Counted from the stretch's first letter, positions 36,108-47,913 are shown. The stretch is DNA of 64,000 bases from Hemileia vastatrix (GCA_030280995.1 JASXTE010000004.1:12763501-12827500), one strand, 5' to 3'. Notes: a model not told the origin generated them from the sequence alone. Program-made: numbers and translations.

Positions 36108-37075
36108 ATATATTTTATTAGTATCTGAGAAATCAGTATAGTTCTAAAAATACAGAAAATATTTTTTAATTACAAGCATACATGATCTGTTCTTTGCATG
36201 GGATTAAATGTGGAATTAGAATATGTAACCAGTTCTCTTGGTGAAATTAAGAGTGAAATGAAAGTTGCTGGTGGGGGACTCTGCATACAGATGGGATCTC
36301 CCCAGCTGACATGCAGCCCTGTGTATTCAAATCTGAGTGGGCTGGGGTCAGTTAGGGCCCCAGAAAAAATTCCAGAAATTAGGATTTAGGTTGAAAACAA
36401 TAAAATATTATTATATAGAATTTTTATCCTTGTATTGAGTTTAATGTTCCCAAAAAATCATTGAAGTCTAAAACCTAAAGAATTTTGATAATTTAAATAT
36501 ATAGAATGAAATACTTTTAAATACCAGTCATTAGTATAAAAAAGTTTTGAAAATGCTTCATTTAGGCTAGAGTCATAAAATAAGAATTACTATGATTTAA
36601 ATTTTGGTGTTCCATGTTTTCCACTGTATTCTATAATAAATAATTTTAGAGGTATTTTGATTCAATATTTTTATGAATAGTCCAGGTAACTGTAACATAT
36701 ATTTGAATAATCTATAAATTTTTATCATAAATCAATAAAAATTTTAATTTATATTGTATTAATTAATCAATTACAGTTTTATAAAAAAGAAAAATTCACA
36801 GATTAATTTTTACATGTTATCTGAAAGTTTTAGTAAAATTATTAAATTAATTAAGGGTGATAATATTGAAGAAAAAAATATGATTTATTATCTTTTAATT
36901 GATCAAAATAAATTAATAGAATATTATTCACATAAGTTTCATCAAAAAATAATGTGTATTTAGTAGGTTCCTGAAAAAAAAAATTATAATTTTTATTTAT
37001 TTATTATTATAGTTTCACTGTGTTTTCAGTAAAAGTTAATTCATATTTCTGTAAGGTGTCACTCTTACTTCAGGT
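36108..37075. other. AT-rich spacer, nothing supported
   Basis: The open frame at 36198-36389 is isolated, slightly G+C-richer and unrecognised. I do not call it a gene. Confidence 0.4.
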
Positions 37076-37079
37076 CAGA

Positions 37080-37175
37080 ATTCAGCATCAATTCAGTCTA
37101 ATTTCAATCTGAGTTACATCTGGATTCAATTTAAGGTTTTTCTAGCAAGTCCTCTCCTAATATAAATATTGTGGT
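37080..37175 (+). repeat. Degraded right end of MITE family M1
   Basis: A CAGTCTAATTTCAATCTGAG-like subterminal region, then TTTTTCTAGCAAGTCCTC and AATATTGTGGTG, resemble the M1 right terminus with several changes. Confidence 0.5.
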
Positions 37176-37839
37176 GAAAATAGCATGCAAAAAATAATGC
37201 TCCATTAAATCATTACATATAACCACTCATTTGCCCTTCCACCTATCAATTGGCTTAATTTTTTGAGAAACCAAGTAGTAGAACAATAATTAAAAAAGTT
37301 ATATCAATTTTTTGACTTGAATACTTTTGAGGATAAATATCTTAACTTTACTCACAAGAAAAATACATCATGAGAAAACAGGAGAGAATTATTGAAACCT
37401 GTCTGACTATTTAGGAACTTACCCAAAATATCTTGATTCAGTTTTCAAGCACCATTTCTAAATGTCAAAAAAAAATTTTTTTAAAGGTATCTGATGATTT
37501 TTGGTCCTAAAAAACTTCTTGGGTGAAAAGAACAGATATTTGTGCATAATGAGGACTATCAACTATCCAAAGGTTAATTGCTGAAATTTTCCAGATGGAA
37601 TATAGAAATTCAGCTCATTTTTCTGATGAATACATTAAAATGGGTTCTAGCACTTCCATCAAATTCTTGAAGACCTTTCAAAAAGATATAAAAAAATGTA
37701 GAGCACTGAATAATTAAGACTACCAAACTCTCAAGAGCTGAGTGAAATACCAAAAGAGAATTAAGATCATTGTCTCCTTTGTTGTAAAGGATTTTTTGAT
37801 AGAAAATTCTGGACATTTAAAACTATCATTCTTCAAGAG

Positions 37840-38291
37840 TTTCATGCAACATGTGACACTGGAAGTAAAAGCAGCTATCTAGGTCCATAATCAAGGGCAC
37901 AATTGTCTCAACTGAATTAATATGTGAATAGCAGAAAATAATTTTCTTAGCAACTGCATTTCTTTTGTGCTCTAAATTCAGAATCACTTATTTGACTGCA
38001 CTTTGTCTAAATTCTAAATCTAAATTAGTAGATTAATTTCAATTAAGTGCTTATGTTTTCAATTTAAGAGAATCAATGAAATATTAGTGCTATGGTCAAT
38101 GTGATATTCTCAATGTGGGTTATTGTGTGTCTGAGGGTTGTTAAAAGATCTGTGAGTAGGAACAGGGTAAAGTATTAAGGGGACTATGATATGGTAATGA
38201 CACTTATTTAAAAGGCCAATGTGAGATGGAGTTGTATATATAAATGGTGTTGGTTTTGATTCAGAATTCCTTAGAATTTAATTATAATATT
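37840..38291 (+). repeat. Gypsy 5' LTR, first part (interrupted by H3)
   Basis: It aligns with solo LTR C from its TGTCATG start (here TTTCATGCAACATGTGACAC) through the AAATCTAAATTAGT block. It stops at the ATT target duplicated by H3. The second part is 44984-45328, so the rejoined LTR is about 795 bp. Confidence 0.85.
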
Positions 38292-38549
38292 AGAAGGTGT
38301 CTGTTCTGGAATATCTTCACATATTTAAGTGCAGATTTATGAAATACACTAGCCCCAACACTGGTAGATTTCAAAATGAGATAAGCCACTTATTTCACTC
38401 AAATCCACACTTTCTCAACCAAAAGTTCTAACTTCACCATAACATCCCATTTCAATTATTTGTCAGCATCATCCCATTCATACTCACAGCTCTGAAGCAT
38501 AAAACTTTAAAACTCAAAACATTGTACATCATTTAAATTTTTATACCAT

Positions 38550-39690
38550 ATAATAATAATGACTTCCTCACTCTCAAATCATGATAAGCTGAATCAAGCA
38601 ATGAATTTGATAGCTCTTGATCTCCTCTTGGACTCTGACTGAAATTCTGATTCTGATATTGAAGAAGAACTTCTTTTTTTTCAAAAATTTCCAGGAAACA
38701 TTACCTTCTTCCTAGAAAGCCTCAAGTACTTCATACCCCTAAGTACACCATCCAAAAACTTCTTAACCTACCTGTACCCAGTTTTTGACAGTTTTTCAGG
38801 ACCTCTCTGGAATTTATTCTTGAATTTCTTGAGCTTATTTAGGACCACCCTGTCTTTCACATTAATTCTCAAAAACCACAAAGTGATCCTTCAATTCAAT
38901 TGTCCATCAAACTATGTTGATTGGGCTTCAATTGTAACAGAGCTACCTTAAAAAATTTGAAAAATGTCTTTGATTTAGGGTATGACTCTGTTAACGCTTA
39001 TACAAAATGATACATCACTACTATCAACTCCTTGTAATATGAAATTCTCATCTTGCCAACTAAAGAAGAGTGACTTACATTATCTCAGGCTTTGCAAGCA
39101 GAGTGCTTCCCAGGATGTATTGGGTTTGTTTATGGTACTACTATTCCTTTGAGTCATAAACCTGCTCAAGGTAAAAAAAATTACTTTGAAAAAAAAGAGG
39201 TAGCTTATTTTTAATTCCATTATTTCTTTTTCATTCATACTAACACAAGCAACTATATCTTCTTTATAGATATTAAATTTCCATTCAGCTTATATGTGAA
39301 ATAAAAAAATTTATATCTTTCTTTGCTGGCTATCTTGGGTCATGTCATGATTCCTACATCTTTCAAAGAATGCAATTTTCAAAAGAACCTCAAATATTAG
39401 TCAACAAATATCAGTATCTTCTGGTGTATTCTGCTTATGTGAATGGAAGGTATGTGATTCCTGCTTTTTTGGGAGCAGCATCTGAAGATATTCTAGATGC
39501 CAATTCAACAATCATTTGGCAAAGTCAAAAGTCTGTATTAAACATTATATTGGAATCTTGAAAGGCGTTTTTTCTAGTTTAAGGAATTAAAAAGTCCTCT
39601 TAGAGATAAATCTAAAATGGAGGCAGTGAAGAGCTGGATTATTTGTTGCACTTTACTTCATAACCTACTTGCTGACCTCAAAGATTAATG
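38550..39690 (+). pseudogene. Harbinger-type DDE transposase pseudogene (H3)
   Basis: Homologous to the H1 transposase along its length. Landmarks: FPGCIGFVYGTTIPLSHKPA near 39107 (first Asp replaced by Tyr as in H1), an intron with donor GTAGCT and acceptor TTCCATTCAG (about 39191-39288), FAGYLGSCHDSYIFQRMQ near 39325, YVNGRYVIPAFLGAASED near 39435, and a degraded C-terminal block near 39540-39680. Stops and frameshifts throughout. The shared Tyr suggests that the family multiplied after the change or that this position is misread by me. Confidence 0.83.
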
Positions 39691-39779
39691 GTTAGAGTTG
39701 TATGAAGATGAGAAAATTGAAACACCTCCCACTATATCCAACACTTCTATTTTTCAAAACACCAGCAAAAAGGCAAATA

Positions 39780-40270
39780 TTCTTCTAATTGCACTAGCAC
39801 ATTGGGAGATTTAGTTATTTGTTCTTAAATTATTACAAAATTTATTTCATTTTTATCTACTATTAATCTTACTTCCCACTTGGATTTTCTCCATCATTAT
39901 GCCAATAATACTCCAACTTTTCTTTTCTCAACAAAACCCTTTTAATTTTATTTTTCATACTCTTCAAATGATCAAGTTACATGCATTATTCTCTTGCTTT
40001 TGGAATTTTATTTTTGAATATTTAATATTATTTTGAATTTCCATTGAAAGTCTCTTTTTCCCTGTCTCATTTGTTTTTTTTCACCACCTCAACATGAAAT
40101 CACATATTTTCAGCTATCACATAATTTTTCAGTCATTCTTGTTTTCTTTCATCCCTTAGATTGTTTTTCTCTTCTCCTCAAAAATCCCTCAAAGAATTTG
40201 AAGTCTATTATTTTCTCAGCTCATCTCTCAGGGTAAGTCATTTTATTCCTTTTTATTTTTATATTTTCTA
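39780..40270 (+). other. Non-coding spacer shared by H3 and H2
   Basis: 40020-40240 aligns with H2 30460-30670 (CAACATGAAAT, CATAATTTTTCAGTC and CTTTCATC blocks), ending in GGTAAGTCATTTT / GGTGAGTCATTTT. This could be a leader and splice donor of the cargo gene. No protein recognised. Confidence 0.5.
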
Positions 40271-40439
40271 ATTGTTATTTTTCTTTTCTTTTCTTTTTTA
40301 TCTCATTTTTCTGGTAAGTGGTTTTGTTTTTTATTTTCAAGGTAAAATTAACTTTTTTTCCTCTCCCTCTTTCCTCTCTTTTTTTTCTCACCATCCTACT
40401 CTTTATCCTCCTTGGACTAGTCATTTTCCCCAAATTCAT

Positions 40440-41000
40440 CCCTCCTTAGCATGGACATATCCCCCTTTCCCTTCTCTTTGGATGCCTCTAACCCCCCTTT
40501 CCCCCTCCTTGGATACCTCTAACCCCCCTTATCCCCCCTATAACCCCCTCAAACCTCCATTTATACTGCTCCAAAACCCTCCTACCCCCCTTCTATTTGT
40601 TCAGTAACAAACAATCATTAATGAATGAGGAGATGGGGGGTCTGGTGAGGTTAGAGGGGGGATTAGAGGGGGTTTAGGTGGGTTCAAGGGGGGAGGGGGT
40701 TTGAAGTGCTTTTAGGGGGAGTTTGGGGGGATTTGAGGGGTATAGGAGGGGTTTCAGTGAGTGTTTTAAGGTGTTTTGATGCAGTTTGGAGGAGTATTTT
40801 GAGGGGTTTTGGTGAGGGTTTAGGTGGGTTCGAGGGGGGAGGGGGTTTGAAGTGCTTTTAGGGGGAGTTTGGGGGGATCTGAGGGGTATAGGAGGGGTTT
40901 TGGTGAGTGTTTGAAGGTGTTTGGAGGCATTTTGGAGGGGTATTTTGAGGGTTTTTGGTGAGGGTTTAGGGGGTTTGGAGGCAGTTTGAAGGGGGCTATG
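40440..41000 (+). repeat. C-run to G-run strand-switch spacer with direct repeats
   Basis: 40450-40600 is C-rich (CTAACCCCCCTT repeats), while 40625-41000 is G-rich (GAGGGGTATAGGAGGGG). The G-rich part contains a tandem duplication of about 160 bp (copies near 40670 and 40815). The two halves can partly pair. Non-coding; the long proline-rich frames on either strand follow from composition. Confidence 0.7.
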
Positions 41001-41189
41001 GAGAAGCTTTACAAGGGGAGAAATTGGACCAATAAGGCAGCCATTGAAAATTTGAAAGAAAAGTTTAACAACTTCTTTTAACATTTATCTTTTTTTTTTG
41101 TGCAGAATTAACCAAAAAAATTCCTCAAATTCAATTAAAGTAATAATTATTCTTAATAATTATTTGCAGAAAAATTTTAAGGTCTTTTA

Positions 41190-42514
41190 TTTTAAAATAT
41201 GTGAGGTTTTATTTATTTGAAAAAAAATTTTCTGATGTTTTTTTGACCAGTAAAAACTTTTTCAGAAAAAAAAGTTCTGTTTCTTCTGATTCAAGCCTTA
41301 CACCTCTATCTTCATCTTTATCTTCTTTATCATCTTCTTCAAAATCTATTTTGTTTCAATTTTCAAAAAAAATTCAGAAAAAAAATATCTTTTTCTTCTG
41401 ATTCAAGACTTATACATCTAACTTCATCTTTATAATCTTCTTCAATTTCTATTTCATATCAATCTTCTTCAAAACCTTCAAAAATAGAAAAATGATTATC
41501 AATATTATCAAAATAAAAGAATTAAAAAAAATACACTTGGATATTTTATTTGGCCACATATCAAACACCAAGTATTATAAAACTAAAGTTGATAAAAAAA
41601 ATACATATACCAAGAATTCACCTAAAGATATTGAATATCTAACCAAATTAGGAGGCAATGACAATAAGGCTGTAATCAGTAAAACCTTTAAACCTCAATT
41701 TATTTACAAAAATCATTCATTCAACAGAGTAAAAGATGAATCCTTTATTTGAATATCTGATCTCATATCTACACTATATCAAGTAGGTTTTGCTTTCTTA
41801 TCAATAAGGAATAAGAATTTGTTTGGTGTTATCATGATAGGTTTTGGATGGAGACCAGGATTTTTTAAAAGTTATTCACTTGGTAATTCTAATAATTTAT
41901 ATTGTTTCATTCTTAATATAGCTCACTCATTTTAGCTCTATATGAATCTATTCTTTGCTCAAAAATTAATCTAAAGTGGAAATAGATAATGATTTTAGTA
42001 AATGGGACTCTTTAACTTTCTTTAATTCTTTTCTTGCTCTTTTCCTTTAAAAACTCTGTAATAAAGCCTTTCAAAAAATCAAAATATCACAACTAAAGTA
42101 GGAATACCAAATTTGTTTCACTCTGAATGGGAAGAAATTAGCAATGAATATCTATTGTTTTTGAATGTTATAATCACTCATTCAGGATTTCATAACAATA
42201 TTCATACCAATTTGAATTATTCCAATTAATTTACTTTGGGGATCTTCTCTTATATCAATCCTATGACTGTACAACCTATTCCTTCACCTGCTAAAATCAA
42301 AGGACATGGTTTATATTTCTCAGATCATAGGTGTATAATTTATTTTGGATTAGGAAATGGATTAATTGTGTCTGTTTGGAACTCTTCTCACAATAATCAC
42401 CAGACAACAAAAGCTACTCCAGGTTTGGAATCTTGTCACACCTTTACTAATTTTGGCTTCTCCTTCCAAATAAGTCAAAAGCTAATCCATAGGATAAATA
42501 AGGTAAAAAAATAA
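41190..42514 (+). pseudogene. TET/JBP-like 2OG-Fe(II) oxygenase pseudogene (H3 cargo)
   Basis: The reading, with several stops, starts with a Ser-rich low-complexity segment (about 41280-41350; a duplicated block follows at 41393). Then DLISTLYQVGFAFLSIRN and VIMIGFGWRPGFFKSYSLGN (about 41820-41890) appear. The core has FHNNIHTNLN (about 42187), where the metal-binding H-x-D has become H-x-N. GIFSYINPMTVQPIPSPAK and GHGLYFSDHRCIIYFG follow, then IVSVWNSSHNNHQTT with the likely distal His (about 42400). The end is FGFSFQISQKL. The order and the FGxSxQIS ending match the TET/JBP-like oxygenase family abundant in rust fungi. The H1 cargo is a diverged relative on the opposite strand. Substrate unknown; clearly inactive. 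Confidence 0.72.
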
Positions 42515-42859
42515 GGTAAAACCAATAAAATTAGTAAAACTTTAGGTAGATCAAAAAGGTATGGGGACTTTCAAAGTCATAAAATATTTATAATTCTTTC
42601 ATAAATTTTTAATAAATAAATCTGATATTTTAATTTACTAAACTAAAGTAATGGGCCAAAAATCTTGTGCTGCATAAATAGTAATAACGACAACATTAAT
42701 TTTTTATAGGGTTCCTCTAGCCTATCCCTGTAGAAATTCCCAAACTTAGTTTCTAGACTTGATCTGAATTTTGGCTTGAAGAATTTTCATTACTTTAAAA
42801 CAAGTAAATTTTATTTATCTTATTTATTTATTTATTAATTTATGTAATTATATTAAATT

Positions 42860-43010
42860 TTGGTGATTTTCACCCTTTGATTCAATAAAATGCAGGGGAT
42901 GGTATTGCCAAAATTTCAAATCTGTCATGGAAAATTGATGACTTTAAAAAATTTGGTGAAGCCCACCCCTTGCTTCAATAAAATGCAAGGCAGGTTACTG
43001 TCAAATATTC
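42860..43010 (+). repeat. Internal GGGTATTGCCAAA inverted motif, H3 copy
   Basis: CTTCAATAAAATGCAGGGG and GGTATTGCCAAAAT next to GTGAAGCCCACCCCTTGCTT; same arrangement as in H2 and E2. The upstream 42540-42850 aligns with H2 32340-32690. Confidence 0.7.
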
Positions 43011-43259
43011 TAAACAGATATAGAATTTTGTTTAATTAGCTTTATTTAGAAATTAAAATTGGTGGTGAGGTGATAAAAGTATGTTGATGAGGACTTTTGC
43101 ACAGGTTTCATTATTATTTTCCATCTTAAATTCCAAAAGTGAAATATTTTAGAGTTGAGCAAGGACAAAATTTGTTATCAGAATCTCATGGTATAACTAT
43201 TTTTGATAATGTTAAAATTAAATATTAAAGTTATTCCCCAACCATTAAACAACAAAACA

Positions 43260-44640
43260 ATTAATCAATTAAAAAAGTCAAGTAATTTTTTGTTGTCCTC
43301 ATAAGATTGGAAATTTTTTAAACATTCCATAATAAATTCTATTTTTTTAAATTTTCTTCATTCTACAAATCACAACTTTCCATTTTTCTTTGAAAATCAC
43401 AGTTATTTGTTTTCTCTGAGAAAAGATGAACTCTTTCTATCTCCTCTGCATCAAATCTGGCTTTTTCAAAATTTGGTTGAAGCAAAAAAAAAATTTCCAC
43501 CAAATCTAAGGCATGTTCATCTTTCATTAGCAAATGATGAAATTTCATCTTCTCAAATCCAAGGGCATTTTGGGCAATAGAGGATTTCATTGAAAAAAAT
43601 GAATAGAAAAAATAAATAAATATTTTATTCAAGAAGATATACAGTGAAAAAACTTACTCATATCTTTTTTCTTAAAATAATTTTCAAGGAAGGACAAAGA
43701 GCTAGTTGAAGTATTACAATGTTTTAAGATATGGTTTAAGTTCATTGAAGTTGAGATATTACACTTTAGTTTGGAGTTTGAGCTAGAGGGTTCAGGAAGT
43801 TCATTTAAAGCAGCTTTCAAAGCAGGATTCTTGCTTCCAGAATCTTTAATATTTTTAGAAATTTGGGTTTGAGCAGCAGGAGAATAGAAAAGCATAAATG
43901 AAAAATTTAGAGAATAATTTATAAAAAAATGAAAAGTAAACACACATCAAAAGATTGGGGCTCTGAGGACTCAAATATGCACCCAAAATGATTGTTCTTC
44001 TTGATAGTCAGGATCATCTTCAGCTGAAGTATGGTTAGAAGCTGGAGGAGAGTGATGTTTTTAAAGAATAGGTGTTTTGGGAGAATTATTGGATGGTCTA
44101 GAACTAGAGGTTATATCCTTAGTAGTATTGTTTTAACCAAGGGTTGAAATCAACTTGTGAACCAAAAATATTATCCATTTCTTCACAGAAAGGACACATG
44201 AAATTGAGCTTTTCCAAAACAATTGTAATTCCACTCTCCAAATCATCATCATCAATACAAAAGCCAGTGGAAGTAAGATGAGCCTTTTTATATTTTGATT
44301 GATAAATTTTGAACCTCCCCCTCATTTGCTTAGGATTGATGTCAATTCTCCCTTTTTTTTTCTTCTTTACTTCATTTGAAATCAACACAAAGCCATTGAC
44401 TTTTTATGAAGGTGGACATCCAATTTGCATGGACTTCTCACATCCAAAAAATGCAATCATAATTTGATTTTATTTGAGGAAGTTAATGATGACGAGATAA
44501 TTTTACTTTTTTAGCTTTCCAGACTTTGATCACTCAGGCAATGGGCTTGCATTACAGGAAAACAATTGTGGTGATGCATTTTTTTAGTTGCCTTTTGAGT
44601 GTTTCATTTTATTGGAGGCATTATGAAACTGGTATTTTAC
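43260..44640 (-). pseudogene. Myb/SANT-like ORF2 pseudogene (H3)
   Basis: The minus strand contains, from 44388 down, ANEVKKK-like sequence, INPKQMRGRFKIYQSKYKKA, TSTGFCIDDDDLESGI, LEKLNFMCPFCEEMDNIFGS, LPEPSSSNSKLK (about 43790) and a coiled C-terminus (FEKARFDAEEIERVHLFSEK, about 43450). The donor GTAAGT near 43660 is kept, unlike in H1. Several frameshifts and stops; the start codon region (about 44620) is degraded. Confidence 0.82.
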
Positions 44641-44983
44641 AAGTAAAGAGATTAAGAGGTGGAAAACATAAAAAAACAAGGAAAAAAACATGCCTGGTTA
44701 AAATGTCACAATAAAATGTTTCAAATCTCAGTGAGGGGTGTGTGCCAAGGATTGATGAGAGGATGGTGGTCTGGATGTCAAATATGAGAAGGAAAGGGTG
44801 GGAAAGGAAGGGATGATGTGGCCAACATGTGGTTGTGAAAAAAAATTGAGAGAAAGTACTGATTTGAGGTCATAACTGACAGCCATTTTTGAAATAAGTG
44901 ACTTTTTTGCAAAATTTAAGTGCTGATTTGGTTTGAGGTCCACACTTAAGTTAAGTGCCAATTTTCTGGAACTGTAACCCCCT

Positions 44984-45328
44984 ATTGTTGTGATAGTAGT
45001 TGAATTTATAGTAATATATATTGTGCTATTATTCTTTTCTTCTTTTTCATAATAATCATTTTTAAATCAATCCTAAATCTTTCAATCATTTCCCTTGATT
45101 ATTAAGTCTCCAACCCTTTGTGAGATTTATTAAAATATTACTATCACATTTAAATTAATATTAATATTCTCCTTGAAAATATCTTGAAGCAGGATAAGTT
45201 TCTTTAAAATATCTTCAAAACTCTTCTTTAAGATATTCCTCTTTACCTTGAAGAATTTTCAAATCTAAATCCCCAATCTCACTTACTCAGGAGCACCCTT
45301 GACCTTGTGTGTAAGTTTTCTGGTGACA
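44984..45328 (+). repeat. Gypsy 5' LTR, second part
   Basis: It continues the LTR after H3: the AGTCTCCAACCCTTTGTGAG block, CTCAGGAGCACCCTTGACCT and the terminal GTGACA match solo LTR C. Internal retrotransposon sequence follows at once. Confidence 0.85.
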
Positions 45329-45395
45329 GTATTATTTAATTCTTGGTAGTTTCCATTCTTTGTACTACTACATATTTTTCAGGTGATAAATCTAA

Positions 45396-46270
45396 ATGGC
45401 ACCCTTTCAATTTACTCCTCATACAAGGGCTAATACTAGAGCTTGTGCTAGAGGCAGGCCATCAATATGACCTGTTTCCTGCACTCACTCCCTTGATCAT
45501 CTCAATATAAGGGAAAGGTAACAATCATTCTAATCTGTGGAGGATATTCCTCAGGATTTTGAAGATTCTAGTGAAGGAGAAGAAGGCAAGGACACTATGC
45601 ACAAGACACCATTTCCCCCAGCTACCAACCCTTTGGTCCAAACTTCAGATCCTGGCCCACCTGCTTCATTGGATGATTTCATGAAATGCTTTGTAAAAAC
45701 AATTAAAAATACTACCCCTTCTGAGGGATCTAAATTCAAAACTCCTTTGATAAAATCACCTCATAATGATGATGGAGAACATTCAGACAGATTGAAGTCT
45801 TTCTTGAGAACTTGAAAGTTACTATTCCATAATGACCCTCCAACCTTTAACACTGACTGCTCCAAGGTTATTTATGCTTCCTCATTTTTAGCTGGAAATG
45901 CATCAAGATGGTTTGAAAATTATATTCTCATGTTTTTTTCAACAGAAACCCATTCAATTATTAATAATTAGGAAATTTTGAGGACCAGCTCTTTATTTTA
46001 TTTGGCTACCCAAACAAAACCAATAACATGGAAGTCAAACTTTACTTCCATTTCATAAATGATAATGGTAAGGCTTCTAAATGCATCTCAAATGTCAGGG
46101 CCTTAAAAACCCAATTAGTTTGGAATAATTCAGCTGTAACGTATAATTTCAAAAAGGGACTTCCCTTGAGTATTCTGGATCAATTGAAACTTCATGTTCA
46201 AAAAATGACCACTTTAGCAGATTTGATGGATAGCACTGTTGAACTAGATGGTGCTTATCAAGGATGACTC
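45396..46270 (+). pseudogene. Gypsy gag pseudogene
   Basis: The ATG at 45396 (MAPFQFTPHTRANTR) fits the position after a 5' LTR and leader. A stop follows near 45468. Then a frame with PPASLDDFMKCFVKTIKN (about 45655) leads, across breaks, to SFLAGNASRWFENYI (about 45890) and VTYNFKKGLPLSILDQL (about 46140) with LADLMDSTVELDGAY, the usual fungal gypsy Gag order. The zinc knuckle region downstream is not readable. Non-functional. Confidence 0.8.
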
Positions 46271-46605
46271 CAAAATTGATGCCACACCCATAATTCCATT
46301 CACAGTTCTAATTTTAAATCATGACCTTCTTTGGATCACTCTTGTCCAAATTAATCTATATTGAATTAATCCAAATCCATTCTAAAGGGTAAGGATAAAA
46401 CTCAATCCAAAAGCTCAACCCCCCACCCAAGATATCAGTAAGGTATAGGACAAAAAAGGGGAATTAAAAGAAGCTTAAAAGATGAGAAGAGCATATAATG
46501 GCTTGCGTATGTATTGTGGTGGTAAGAACAATTAGAAGATTGTGCTAATCTGAAGTATAGAGAAGTTACTAGTTCGAAGTAAAGAAACTAGCAAATAGTT
46601 TACTT

Positions 46606-46851
46606 GTGTGCAAAGAGAAATATTTTAACTCCCCTAGTGCACAGAACCTCCATCTCTTAAGGACTGGAGTTACCACAAACTGCTTGAGATTGATTCTTTT
46701 TAAGGATTACATTCCCTTCAGTTTTCTTATTGACTCTGAAGCTTCAATTTTATTTATCAGTTTATCTTTTTCCAAGAAACTTAGGCTGAAATTTGTAGAT
46801 ATTGACCAAATTCCAGTTTATCTGGTCAAATCAGAGGAGCCTAAGTATTAG
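46606..46851 (+). pseudogene. Gypsy aspartic protease remnant
   Basis: The frame contains FSFLIDSEASILFISLSF, where the catalytic D-S/T-G has become DSE, in the position expected between gag and RT. This is the retropepsin-like protease of Ty3/gypsy elements, inactive here. Confidence 0.65.
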
Positions 46852-47379
46852 ATTAGTAAGAAAGTTTTATGGGTTTTCAAATTTCCCAATTTTCCTTCCT
46901 TCAAGTGAGAATTAGAAACTTGGATTCCACAAGGATGGAAAGTACCATTCATAACCATGACTATGTAAAGCATTTGATTCCAGTGATTTATTGGTTACAG
47001 GAATAAATCTCCCCTTGCTAAAAGTATACTTCTCATTCAAAAATTCAGCTCAATAGGGAGTTAAAAAACCTACCTGACCAAGTCCAGTTAGAGGACCCTT
47101 CTCTGCTATATTTATTTCAAGAATATGATTCTTCTTTAAATGAGCACTTGGCTAACTAATCTAGCTTGCTTACTTTACTCAAAGTAACTGAATTTTTCTC
47201 ACTAAATTCAGGTCTACCCTTGGAAGATTTATTTGAAGATGAAGAGGAGAACCAAACAAATATTGAAGCAACTATATTGACTCTAAATGAAATCTACCAT
47301 GATTTCCTCTATGTTTTCTCAATCTGTAAGGCCAACAAGCTACCACCTCATTGACCCTACAATCATTGGATAGAGTTAA

Positions 47380-47913
47380 TAGGTCCAGAACCCATGGCAG
47401 GTCCTGTCTATTCTTTGTTGAAGAACAAATATCAAGTTATTCAAGAATAAATTTCAGAGAATTCAGCAAAAGGTTTCATTTGAGCCAGTAAATACCTAAC
47501 CAGCTCTCCAGCTCTTTTTGTTAAGAAAAAATAGGGAAGTCTTAGGTTGTGTGTTGAGTATAGAATAATCAAAACAGTGACTAATAAGAACACTTATCCA
47601 GTTCCTCCTAAGTCATTACTTCTTACTTTATTCAATGGTGCTAATTTATTTTCTAAAAATGATATCAGAGGCACTTTTAACCTTATACTTATTGCAGAAG
47701 GCCATGAACAGTTAACTGAAATGTGCACCAGATTTGATAGTTTTTAAAATTTATTTATGCCCTTTAGATTGTGTAATGCACCATCAAATCTTCAAACTTT
47801 CATCAATGACATCTTTAATGATGTTTTTGAACAGTCTTTTGTTGTCTACTTAGATTACATCATAATTTTATTGAAGACTCTCAACAAACATATTTAAAAT
47901 GTCTGAATATCTC
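47380..47913 (+). pseudogene. Gypsy reverse transcriptase, N-terminal half
   Basis: With frame changes the sequence reads VCVEYRIIKTVTNKNTYPVP and LFSKNDIRGTFNLILIAEGH (about 47550-47705). Then LCNAPSNLQTFINDIFNDVF (about 47770) and VVYLDYIIILLK, where the YxDD box has become YLDYI, so the second catalytic Asp is lost. The sequence is cut at 47913 by solo LTR B. Confidence 0.85.

Larger units (their letters stand above)
38292..44983 (+). mobile_element. PIF/Harbinger-like DNA transposon H3
   Basis: The left end AGAAGGTGTCTGTTCTGG and the right end, in reverse complement AGGGGGTTACAGTTCCAG, are decayed H-family termini. A 3-bp duplication ATT (38289-38291 and 44984-44986) sits exactly at the break in the gypsy LTR, so the empty site can be read in LTR C. 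Contents: a transposase pseudogene (plus), C/G-rich spacer, a TET/JBP-like pseudogene (plus), the shared internal motif and an ORF2 pseudogene (minus). Confidence 0.88.

Noticed and set aside
36198..36389. 63-codon plus-strand frame with slightly higher G+C
   Set aside because: Isolated, no recognisable motif, no introns or neighbours to support it.
40440..41090. Proline-rich proteins on plus (40272-40607) and minus (40674-41084) strands
   Set aside because: Both arise from C-run/G-run repeats in an H3 spacer; the tandem duplication and lack of counterpart in H1 and H2 argue against a gene.
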